Source of the DNA: Vibrio chagasii
GTDB taxonomy: Bacteria > Pseudomonadota > Gammaproteobacteria > Enterobacterales > Vibrionaceae
Assembly: GCF_024347355.1 (NCBI RefSeq)
Contig: NZ_AP025465.1
Location: 992,001-1,056,000, forward strand
Length of the DNA: 64,000 nucleotides
Reading direction: 5' to 3'
Below the pieces are notes generated by a model. That model was not told where the DNA came from and did no database searches. It was given only the letters and a program-made list of their open reading frames with translations. How positions within the stretch are numbered: position 1 is the stretch's first letter; every line of letters starts with the position of its first letter. Positions 29,336 through 35,650 of the stretch are shown in pieces. The position numbers and the translations under genes were made by a program.

Positions 29336-29377
29336 GAAGCCTGCAATATATGTTCGCATAAATTGCAGGCTTTCTTC
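29336..29377 (+). terminator. Rho-independent terminator of ffs
   Basis: A 12-bp stem (AAGCCTGCAAT region and ATTGCAGGCTT) with a loop of about 14 nt is followed by a T-rich run. Confidence 0.7.
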
Positions 29378-29382
29378 ATTTC

Positions 29383-29422
29383 TGCATCATAAGTCTTCAT
29401 ATTTGCACCATAAGTCTTCATA
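29383..29422 (+). repeat. Tandem putative TnsB-binding sites, right end of the Tn7-like element
   Basis: Two 19-bp direct repeats, TGCATCATAAGTCTTCATA and TGCACCATAAGTCTTCATA, differ at one base and start 21 bp apart. They contain the same CATAAG core as the three inverted sites at the far end. Close tandem sites are typical of the right end of Tn7-like elements. Confidence 0.55.
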
Positions 29423-29429
29423 GTCTATT

Positions 29430-29453
29430 TTTTGTTGTAGGTTTACAACAAAA
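29430..29453. promoter_or_regulatory. Perfect palindrome just upstream of tnsA (candidate operator)
   Basis: TTTTGTTGTA and TACAACAAAA flank a GGTT spacer, ending 10 bp before the tnsA ATG. It overlaps where a promoter or leader would be and could bind a small dimeric repressor; Xre-type control is known in related elements, but no such gene remains here. Confidence 0.45.
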
Positions 29454-29463
29454 GTGATTTGCT

Positions 29464-30002
29464 ATGTTCGACCAAACCAAGAAATCATCTCATGTACACA
29501 ACATCTGTAAGTTCATGAGCTTGAAGAATGATGCTGTTGTTCGCACTCTCTCCATTTTGGAGTTCGATTTCTGCTTTCACCTCGAATATAACGCAAACGT
29601 TAAAAGTTTTACCTCTCAACCTTTTGGCTTCCACTATCAATTCAATAATCGTAAGTGCCGATATACCCCAGATTTTTTAGTAACAAATCACAACGAGCAG
29701 TCAACCCTCTTCGAAGTAAAACACTCTAGTCAGATTCTCAAACCTGATTTCAGGAATAGATTTGAAGAGAAACAAAGAGTTGCGTTGAATGAGTTCAACA
29801 GACGCTTAGTTTTGGTTACTGAGAAACAAATTAGAATGGGACCGACGTTAGATAACTTTAAGTTACTGCATCGTTATTCCGGATTGCGAACTGTGACTGA
29901 GTTTCAAAAGTTAGTGTTAGCGTTTATTCAACGTAAACAAATGGTGCAGCTACAAGAGGTGTCTTTGTATTTCGGATTATCGGAACAGGACACACTTATC
30001 TC
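29464..30002 (+). pseudogene. tnsA: TnsA-like transposition endonuclease, 3' end lost at IS6
   Basis: TnsA cuts the 5' ends of Tn7-like transposons during excision and works with TnsB. The fold and catalytic pattern of the TnsA N-terminal nuclease domain are visible: Glu33 in SILEFDF, Asp70 in YTPDF and Glu84-Val-Lys86 in LFEVKHS. About 180 codons remain, against roughly 210-270 in the family; the winged-helix C-terminal part starts (VQLQEVSLYFGLSEQD) and is cut at 30002 by the IS6 repeat. Read-through of the IS gives a chimeric end at 30048. It is AT-richer than the flanking core genes. The product would probably be inactive without TnsB and TnsC. Confidence 0.72.
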
Positions 30003-30861
30003 GGGCTTGTTGCAAAAATTGAAGATGTTTCTGAGGTGCCTAATTTAGCACCTCTTTTCATGCGTAGATTCCGAAGATATTGAAGAGTTCATTGAGGAAG
30101 GCGGATCTCTCCTGCACCCTCAGCTTCGGCTCATCACGGCGTAACCAAAAATCAAACTGGCCTTTATTCAACATCCTTATCCCCTCAAAACCTTGAATCG
30201 TTGACCAAGCCCGCTTTCGAACCTTGAAGCCACCGGTAGCTTCGATAAGCTTTTTGATGGGAGCGTGGTCAGATTCAATGCCATTGTTGAGATATTTCAC
30301 TTGCCGATGTTCTACATCTTGCCGTAAGCGGCCTTCACTCTTGAGACGATCAATGGCGTTCCCATAAGACGAATGTTTATCAGTATTCAATGCGTAGGGA
30401 TGAAAGGAGGTTTTATAGCGACGTAGGCAGCGTTTAATAAATTGATAAGCGGCCTCTTTATTACGCTTATGAGAGAAGAAAAAATCCACCGCTTCTCCAC
30501 GTTTATTGATGGCTCGATAGAGGTAATGCCATTTGCCTTTCACCCTGACGTAGGTTTCATCAAGCTGCCAGGAAGAATCGATGCGAGTGAATTGATAACG
30601 GCGTAACTTCTTATGTAGGATAGTCCCATAGTGGATAAACCAACGATATATCTTGGAGCGATTCACGAATACACCGCGTTCGGCCAGCATATCACTGAGG
30701 TTTGCGTAGCTCATCGCGGTAGTGCCATACCACCGCACACACCATAAGATCAGTTCAGGGGTGAAATGTCGCCATTTGAATTCAGACTTGGCCATAACGT
30801 ATTGCTCAGTGATGAATCATTGTTAAAGTCTGGCGGGTTGTGAGGTTTTTGCAACAAGCCC
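30003..30861 (-). mobile_element. IS6-family insertion sequence, complete, no target duplication
   Basis: 859-bp element with perfect 16-bp terminal inverted repeats (GGGCTTGTTGCAAAAA at the left and its complement at 30846-30861). The 8 bp outside each end (CTTATCTC and TATAAAAC) differ, whereas IS6 insertion normally makes an 8-bp duplication. An IS6-type adjacent deletion or recombination between two copies would explain this and the missing tns genes. Confidence 0.9.
30058..30795 (-). CDS. IS6-family transposase
   Basis: DDE transposase of 245 residues, the usual length for IS6 (about 235-245). An N-terminal HTH region precedes the catalytic core: Asp in WQLDETYVRVKG, Asp in LNTDKHSSY, Glu in LNNGIESDHAPIKKL. 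The frame is intact, so it may still be active and able to mobilise neighbouring DNA by replicative cointegration. Confidence 0.92.
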   Translation of the reverse strand: MAKSEFKWRHFTPELILWCVRWYGTTAMSYANLSDMLAERGVFVNRSKIYRWFIHYGTILHKKLRRYQFTRIDSSWQLDETYVRVKGKWHYLYRAINKRGEAVDFFFSHKRNKEAAYQFIKRCLRRYKTSFHPYALNTDKHSSYGNAIDRLKSEGRLRQDVEHRQVKYLNNGIESDHAPIKKLIEATGGFKVRKRAWSTIQGFEGIRMLNKGQFDFWLRRDEPKLRVQERSAFLNELFNIFGIYA

Positions 30862-30862
30862 T

Positions 30863-31057
30863 ATAAAACAAGCATTAGCCCTAGAAACGTTACTTTCTAA
30901 TGAAGCACTTGAGGGAGTTCACCTTGTCTGCGATTTCAAAATTCATGAGTTAGACAGTGAAATGTTGAACAAGCTAGAAGTGAGTAATTTAGAATCTATA
31001 AGCTTTTGTGATGATAAGGTTATCTACCCCATAGCGTCACAATCGAGAGGTGACTAA
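30863..31057 (+). pseudogene. 3' tail of an unidentified gene cut by IS6
   Basis: An open frame of 64 sense codons runs out of the right IS6 end to a TAA at 31055-31057, with no start of its own. The peptide looks genuinely coding (mixed charged and hydrophobic, includes LLSNEALEGVHLVCDFKI). I do not recognise it. It is not a continuation of TnsA. It is most likely the end of a gene whose front was removed in the same event that truncated tnsA. Confidence 0.45.
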
Positions 31058-31101
31058 GTTGTGACGATAAAGGTTTTAACTAATTTCTTCGAATAGAAAG
31101 T

Positions 31102-31402
31102 TCACACAATTCCATCAGGTATGTTTTGTAATTCGTCCGCGGTGGTGTCTATCAAATTTTGCATGCAAAATTTGGAGGGGAGGGTGAGTAAAATTAGTTT
31201 GGGGCAAGACCATGATATGTTCTCCTTTAAGGTTTCCATCCAAACAACGATTGCTTGAAGCTCTTCGAGGCTGAACTCTCCATCAAGTGTTACTGTTGAA
31301 TTACCTTTCTCAATTCAACGTAAGGGTTAAGATATTTAATCTCTTCTTCATTAACATTGGAAAAGGATTTTTTAAAATATCTAGTGCATTGTTTTTATGC
31401 AT
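31102..31402 (-). pseudogene. Frameshifted small gene on the minus strand
   Basis: A strong GGAGG ribosome site precedes an ATG at 31402 (MHKNNALDILK). The frame then breaks: coding-like sequence continues in a second frame (KSFSNVNEEEIKYLNPYVEL) and again in a third (NSTVTLDGEFSLEELQAIVV) down to a TGA at 31102. Joining them would give a protein of about 95 residues. At least two small indels are needed, so this is a decayed cargo gene of unknown function. Confidence 0.4.
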
Positions 31403-31436
31403 AATTTCCTCCGGTAATTAGGCTAACGACAAAGTC

Positions 31437-31477
31437 ACTTAGTAGTTAAGGTACGACAGAATCGCTTGGTGATCACA
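31437..31477 (+). repeat. Left copy of a long inverted repeat around the kinase gene
   Basis: The inner 32 bp (31446-31477) are an exact reverse complement of 32389-32420; a further 9 bp outward match with two transitions. The module enclosed is about 0.99 kb. A 12-bp direct repeat AAAGTCACTTAG occurs at 31431 and again inside at 31529. Confidence 0.85.
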
Positions 31478-31553
31478 CTTCACAGGTTGAATTTTTACCC
31501 GTGGTATTTTCTAGCTCGAAAATGCTCCAAAGTCACTTAGATAAAATGCTCAA

Positions 31554-31574
31554 CACCCTTTAGTGGGCGTGCGT
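31554..31574 (+). other. Possible degenerate integron attC right end
   Basis: ACCCTTTAGTGGGCGTGCGTT resembles the end of vibrio cassette recombination sites (CCCCTTAGGCGGGCGTTA). Together with CTAACAAACGTCTAAGG at 32276-32292, which resembles their beginning, it could mark an old integron cassette that carries the kinase gene. Confidence 0.25.
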
Positions 31575-31766
31575 TTTCCGTATAAAACCTAATATCAAGC
31601 TCATGGATACTTTACTTACCAGCTTTGCTTTCTTTTCTGTATAAATACAGTTTATTAATTTTTTGTGGGTTATTATAAATTAATCGAAATTCGAGCAGGT
31701 AGAAAAAAGAGACTGCCTGTTATTAAAAATGTTAGGGTTTTATGTCAATCTCTGAGGAGAGTTAAG

Positions 31767-32279
31767 TTGTTATATATTTTTGGTGGCTTACCAGGTACTG
31801 GGAAGTCAGAGCTGTCTAAATATTTGTCAGAGATTACTGGTGCAATGTATTTGCGTATTGACACTATTGAACAAGCTTTAAAGAATAATGGTATTAGTAA
31901 TATTCATGATGAAGGATATAAAGTAGCCGCTTCAATCGCTTCGGAAAATTTAAAACTTGGACAATCAGTTGTTGCTGATTCAACCAACCCCGTAAATGAG
32001 TCACGGGAGTTATGGAGAAATGCAGCAACTAGCTCAAGCTCCCAATTTATTGAAATTGAGATTACCTGCTCAGATTTACTCGAACATAAACAACGAATAG
32101 AAACTAGAGCTTCAGATATACAAGAGTTGAAACTTCCAACATGGGAGAGTGTTGTTGAGCGTGACTACGATCAATGGATGACTAAAAGGGTTGTTATTGA
32201 TACCGCTGGTAGAAGTTTAGATCAAAGTAGATATGATTTAATTAATGCTCTTGGGTTTTCAGTGCCAACAAAAACCTAA
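31767..32279 (+). CDS. P-loop kinase of the AAA_33/zeta-toxin-like type
   Basis: Protein of 170 residues from a TTG at 31767 with GAGGAG 8 nt upstream; the frame is open 34 codons further back without a good start. Residues 6-14 are a Walker A motif GGLPGTGKS. LRIDTIEQAL and DSTNPVNESRELW follow, as in small P-loop kinases related to polynucleotide kinase, zeta toxins and AAA_33 proteins, then an Arg-rich lid-like region (KQRIETRAS). A phosphotransferase acting on a small molecule or RNA is likely; the substrate is unknown. It is AT-rich, enclosed by inverted repeats in the island and probably horizontally acquired. Confidence 0.65.
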   Translation: MLYIFGGLPGTGKSELSKYLSEITGAMYLRIDTIEQALKNNGISNIHDEGYKVAASIASENLKLGQSVVADSTNPVNESRELWRNAATSSSSQFIEIEITCSDLLEHKQRIETRASDIQELKLPTWESVVERDYDQWMTKRVVIDTAGRSLDQSRYDLINALGFSVPTKT

Positions 32280-32388
32280 CAAACGTCTAAGGTTTCAACA
32301 TACTTTTCCTCATCTGACAGAAATGCTGTAGAGCACCAGTTCTAACGCGTTTCTGTCCAAAAGTGTGTTTCATATATGCTCACTATGC

Positions 32389-32429
32389 TGTGATCACCAA
32401 GCGATTCTGTCGTACCTTAATTATTAAGT
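32389..32429 (-). repeat. Right copy of the long inverted repeat
   Basis: Reverse complement of 31437-31477 (perfect over the inner 32 bp). The outer flanks do not show an obvious target duplication. No transposase is enclosed. Confidence 0.85.
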
Positions 32430-32522
32430 TCTACTCATAGCGAATTGTAGCTGTTCTTAGCGTTGTGTAACTTTCTTACATTTAACTTTAGTGTTTTCGT
32501 TGAAACTTATAGAAAAGACATC

Positions 32523-32617
32523 TTATGGTTTTAAATTTGGACGTGTTATGGTTTTGGTTTTCATGTAAGTTATTGAAATTTAATTGATTGGTTGGACGCC
32601 TTATGGTTACAGCGACA
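32523..32617 (-). repeat. Three spaced putative TnsB sites, left end of the Tn7-like element
   Basis: TTATGGTT occurs at 32523, 32546 and 32601. Read on the minus strand, the two outermost give AACCATAAnnCGTCCAA and the inner one AACCATAAGATGTC. The outermost site is preceded by exactly 7 nt and a terminal TGT (complement of 32615-32617). Three separated sites are typical of Tn7 left ends. Confidence 0.6.
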
Positions 32618-32643
32618 TTTAAAAAAGCCGCTCTTAATGAACT

Positions 32644-32682
32644 GACCCCCAATAGTGGACACCAATTATTGGGGGTCTTTTT
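32644..32682 (+). terminator. Terminator hairpin at the left end of the IS3 element
   Basis: A perfect 11-bp stem (GACCCCCAATA and TATTGGGGGTC) with five T runs directly into the orfA ATG at 32683, the same arrangement as in the IS4 element at 22440-22474. Confidence 0.8.
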
Positions 32683-33189
32683 ATGTCCAAATATAACCGA
32701 GAGCTAAAATGTATCATTGCTAAGCAATACTTAGATGGCACATCATCTCTCTACTTAGCAAAACAATATTCAATCCCTTCAAGACAGATACGGTATTGGG
32801 CTCAAGTCTTTGCCATCCATGGTGCTAACTCATTTTTATCAACTAAGCATGCTGCTACTGCTCAGGAAAAACGAAAAGCGTTGAATTTAATGTGGACGAA
32901 TGATTGGTCGCTCACGCACACTAGCGCAGTATTAAACCTCTCATCCCCTGGGATACTCTCTGTCTGGCTCAAAAGATTTAATGAGCTCGGTATCAAAGGG
33001 CTCAAAATGCGCCAGAAAGGAAGACCCTCAATGAAACAGCACCCTCAACGTACAACTAAGCCTGGTGATGAAATGACACTTGAGGAGCTAAAAGAGGAGT
33101 TGGTCTACTTACGAACCGAGAATGCCGTTCTAAAAAAGTTGGAAGAGTTGGAGCAGGAAAAAAACCGTCGAACAAAGAAAAAGCGATGA
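32683..33189 (+). CDS. IS3-family OrfA
   Basis: DNA-binding half of the IS3 transposase, 168 residues. It has two helix-turn-helix regions (LAKQYSIPSRQIRYWAQVF near residue 27, and the one around LSSPGILSVWLKRF near 90) and a C-terminal leucine-zipper-like helix (LEELKEELVYLRTENAVLKKL). This length and double HTH are typical of the IS150 group. Its TGA overlaps the orfB ATG. An A7 run at about 33158-33164 and an AAAAAG at the end are candidate slippage sites for a fused OrfAB. Confidence 0.9.
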   Translation: MSKYNRELKCIIAKQYLDGTSSLYLAKQYSIPSRQIRYWAQVFAIHGANSFLSTKHAATAQEKRKALNLMWTNDWSLTHTSAVLNLSSPGILSVWLKRFNELGIKGLKMRQKGRPSMKQHPQRTTKPGDEMTLEELKEELVYLRTENAVLKKLEELEQEKNRRTKKKR

Positions 33190-34088
33190 TAGCTCTAACT
33201 CTTAAAGGCAAGTACCCGTTAAAACACTTACTGCATACTCTACAGCTGGCAAAAAGTGTCTTTTATTATCAGGCTCAAACAAGCAAGCGCCCAAATAGCT
33301 ACGAACGTGAGCTGCGGTTGATAAAGTCAATTTATCATGAACATAAGGGGCGATACGGCTACCGCCGTATTCACTTGGAACTAAAAAATCGGGGATTCGT
33401 GCTTAATCACAAAACGGTTCAAAGGCTTATGGCTCAGCTCAACCTTAAATCGACGGTCAGGATTAAAAAGTATCGTTCATATCGAGGAGAGTCTGGAACA
33501 GCAGCTCCTAACGTACTTGAAAGAGATTTTAGTGCGACTCAACCCGATGAAAAATGGGTAACTGATGTCACGGAGTTCAGAGTCAAAGAGCAGAAAGTCT
33601 ACTTGTCTCCCGTTGTCGACTTGTTTACTCAGGAAGTGGTTGCTTATAGAGTGGCCAAAAATGCCTGCTTGCCGCTTGTCACGGATATGCTAACGGAGGC
33701 TATATCAACGCTTAAACCCAACTCAAAGCCAATTATACATAGCGACCAAGGTTGGCAATATCGTCATCGACAGTATCAGAAAAAGGTAGCGGAGAGTGGT
33801 TTAACGCAAAGCATGTCGAGAAAAGGTAACTGCTTAGATAATGCGGTTGCTGAAAACTTTTTTGCTTTACTCAAAACAGAGATGTATCACAACCAAAGCT
33901 TTGAGGATGCAGATGCTCTGATAGAGCAAATTAAAGAATACATCGAGTACTACAATACCAAACGTATAAAAGTGAAACTAAAAGGCCTGACTCCGGATAG
34001 AATATCGAACTCAGGCCTTGAAAGCCGCTTAACAGAAATGTCCAACTTTACGGGGGCACTTCATAACGAGCGGCTTTTTGCTATCTGA
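33186..34088 (+). CDS. IS3-family OrfB (integrase catalytic core)
   Basis: Catalytic half of the IS3 transposase, 300 residues, with HTH_21 region (HKGRYGYRRIHLEL) and the DDE core: Asp in WVTDVTEF, Asp in IHSDQGWQY, Glu in NAVAENFFALLKTEM. It is intact and probably made by frameshifting from orfA or by ATGA coupling. The stop at 34086 lies 23 bp outside the element, so the last eight codons come from the host terminator arm. Confidence 0.9.
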   Translation: MIALTLKGKYPLKHLLHTLQLAKSVFYYQAQTSKRPNSYERELRLIKSIYHEHKGRYGYRRIHLELKNRGFVLNHKTVQRLMAQLNLKSTVRIKKYRSYRGESGTAAPNVLERDFSATQPDEKWVTDVTEFRVKEQKVYLSPVVDLFTQEVVAYRVAKNACLPLVTDMLTEAISTLKPNSKPIIHSDQGWQYRHRQYQKKVAESGLTQSMSRKGNCLDNAVAENFFALLKTEMYHNQSFEDADALIEQIKEYIEYYNTKRIKVKLKGLTPDRISNSGLESRLTEMSNFTGALHNERLFAI

Positions 34089-34125
34089 AGCTTTCCAAAT
34101 GTCTTGTCCAACACGCTTCAATCTC

Positions 34126-34464
34126 TTAATTCGCAGGCAACACCACTGCCGACGTTTCTTCCTCAGAATCTTCCTTACCTTCGACTTGTTCAGCAACCCA
34201 ATCAATTGTCTTGGTTAAATAAAGTTTATTGGTTTCGGTATCACACCAACGCTTTGATAGACCTCTGCGGTTAAATTCGCTGCCAATAGCTGCCAGTGTT
34301 TGATTACTCGGCCTTCCGTAATACAAGGTGTCGCACAGTTGTAGGTTCGACATCGACTGCGGGTATGAATTTACGGACGAAGAGTTCATGCTTAACGCTT
34401 TCGACTGGTTATGAGTGCAGCCTGATAGGCTTAAGAAGAACAGAAGTGCTACGGTTTTTTTCAT
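34126..34464 (-). CDS. Small lipoprotein of unknown function
   Basis: Protein of 112 residues. The signal MKKTVALLFFLSLSGC ends in a clear lipobox with lipidated Cys16. A Ser/Asn-rich linker follows, then a short conserved-looking domain with two cysteines (LQLCDTLYYGRPSNQTLAAIGSEF and RWCDTE) that may form a disulfide, and an acidic tail. I recognise no named family. Its natural terminator is the one split by the IS3 element. Confidence 0.8.
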   Translation of the reverse strand: MKKTVALLFFLSLSGCTHNQSKALSMNSSSVNSYPQSMSNLQLCDTLYYGRPSNQTLAAIGSEFNRRGLSKRWCDTETNKLYLTKTIDWVAEQVEGKEDSEEETSAVVLPAN

Positions 34465-34712
34465 TATATCTCTCTAAGGGCAGCTTATGGTGGGTGAGAA
34501 TTATTGGCATGATTCAGCCATTCATTTGTCAATTTTTCGCCAAGTACCAGCGTAGCACGACCTCGCTCGCAATTAGAAAGCATTATCCCGAGCTTTGAAT
34601 CTAAAGCTAAAAACAGTATTACCGACCAAAAGCGCAATTTTGTACAAAAGCTACAAGAGCCTATAGAGTAGACTGATAAGTCGTTCGATAATTAACAGGC
34701 TTGGGAATTGTT

Positions 34713-35546
34713 ATGGAGAACAAGAAACGTTCTAAAGAAAAGGCCGAATATAAAGTCGCTGAGGAGCTCGGCGGAATTGAAATCCTTAATGCTGAATACG
34801 AAAAGCAGAACTTCTCACGTCATAGCCATGAGGGGTACACGCTTGGGGTTATCGAGCAGGGCGCTCAACGTTTCTATCGCACAGGTGGTCACCATATCGC
34901 ACCACAAGACGCTATTATTCTGGTCAATGCTGACGAGGTACATAGCGGTCATTCGGCAACGGAAGGCGGTTGGGCTTATCGCGCCATGTATCCGCTCCCT
35001 GAGCAACTGGCCAAAATTACTCAAGAACTAAACCTTCCTAATTATGGTGCCCCTTATTTCCCTAGAGCGGTCGTTGAAGACCCTGAACTCGCCAATCAAC
35101 TTAGGCTAGTGTTTAACGCGATTGATGAATCGGATAATCGGCTGCTCCGTGAAACCTTAATGTATGGGATGTTGGTTAAGTTGATTAGCCGACATGGCAA
35201 GTCGAGTCTTAAACCTCAGTTGGATAGTAAAACCCAGCGACAACTTATTCTGGTTAAAGAGTTTTTAGATGACTTTCCGCAGGCTGATGTCTCTTTGGAA
35301 GAGTTATCGAAATTGGCGGCCTTAAGTCCATTTCATTTAGTTCGTTCATTTCAGAAAGAGTTTGGCCTTCCTCCCCATGCTTACCAGATCCAGTCTCGTT
35401 TGAGGCTGTCTCGCAAACTGTTAAAGCAAGGGCATACCATTTCAGATACTGCCCAAGAGTGTGGTTTTCACGACCAAAGCCATTTTCATCGGCACTTCAA
35501 AAAGGCCAATGGTTACACGCCGGGGCAATACATTAAGATGTTTTGA
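34713..35546 (+). CDS. AraC-family regulator
   Basis: Regulator of 277 residues with an N-terminal cupin-like AraC-binding domain (SRHSHEGYTLGVIEQGAQ near residue 33) and two C-terminal helix-turn-helix motifs (SLEELSKLAALSPFHLVRSFQKEFG and the one around TISDTAQECGFHDQSHFHRHFKK). An upstream TTG is in frame but the ATG at 34713 has a GGGA ribosome site. It is followed in the same direction by azlC and azlD after about 100 bp and most likely controls them. Confidence 0.9.
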   Translation: MENKKRSKEKAEYKVAEELGGIEILNAEYEKQNFSRHSHEGYTLGVIEQGAQRFYRTGGHHIAPQDAIILVNADEVHSGHSATEGGWAYRAMYPLPEQLAKITQELNLPNYGAPYFPRAVVEDPELANQLRLVFNAIDESDNRLLRETLMYGMLVKLISRHGKSSLKPQLDSKTQRQLILVKEFLDDFPQADVSLEELSKLAALSPFHLVRSFQKEFGLPPHAYQIQSRLRLSRKLLKQGHTISDTAQECGFHDQSHFHRHFKKANGYTPGQYIKMF

Positions 35547-35650
35547 ATGTCGGCGAAAAATACGGTCGCTTGATCGAGCAAGTTTGTACAATCGAATCCA
35601 CTCAGGTGTTTTTACATTGAATAGCCAATGTGAAGAGAGAAAAGAACAAT

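Larger units (their letters stand above)
29376..32617. mobile_element. Decayed Tn7-like transposon inserted downstream of ffs
   Basis: The stretch contains tandem putative TnsB sites and a TnsA gene reading inward next to ffs, matching the attachment-site-proximal right end of Tn7. The far side has three spaced sites of the same type in inverse orientation, ending at 32617. Read inward, that terminus is TGTCGCTGTAACCATAAG. This TGT(n7)ACCATAA layout is what I recall for type I-F3 CRISPR-associated transposon ends. tnsB, tnsC, tniQ and any cas genes are gone, and an IS6 element occupies the gap. The boundary near ffs is approximate and no clean 5-bp target duplication is seen. Confidence 0.65.
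32638..34063 (+). mobile_element. IS3-family insertion sequence (IS150-like)
   Basis: 1426-bp element with ends TGAACTGACCCCC and (complement) TGAAGTGCCCCC, flanked by a 3-bp duplication TAA at 32635-32637 and 34064-34066. It encodes the usual two overlapping frames. The left end holds a terminator hairpin just before orfA. Confidence 0.88.
32622..34079. terminator. Rho-independent terminator split by IS3 insertion
   Basis: AAAAAGCCGCTC (32622-32633) and GAGCGGCTTTTT (34068-34079) are exact complements. Without the element and one TAA copy they form a 12-bp stem with loop TTAAC. It was probably the terminator of the minus-strand lipoprotein gene whose stop is at 34126. Confidence 0.8.

Noticed and set aside
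29081..29359. Minus-strand reading frame of about 92 codons
   Set aside because: It is antisense to 4.5S RNA and its terminator, with no ribosome site.
29351..29362. TGTTCGCATAAATT as the transposon terminus near ffs
   Set aside because: It lies in the loop of the intact ffs terminator and the spacing from TGT to CATAA differs from the other end.
29383..29422. Two 19-bp direct repeats as a mini CRISPR
   Set aside because: Period of 21 bp leaves no spacer, and the same core occurs inverted at the far end, as expected for transposase-binding sites.
30862..32637. Search for type I-F CRISPR repeats or cas remnants in the island
   Set aside because: I found no repeat-spacer structure and no cas-like peptide; I-F3 kinship rests only on attachment site, TnsA and end layout.
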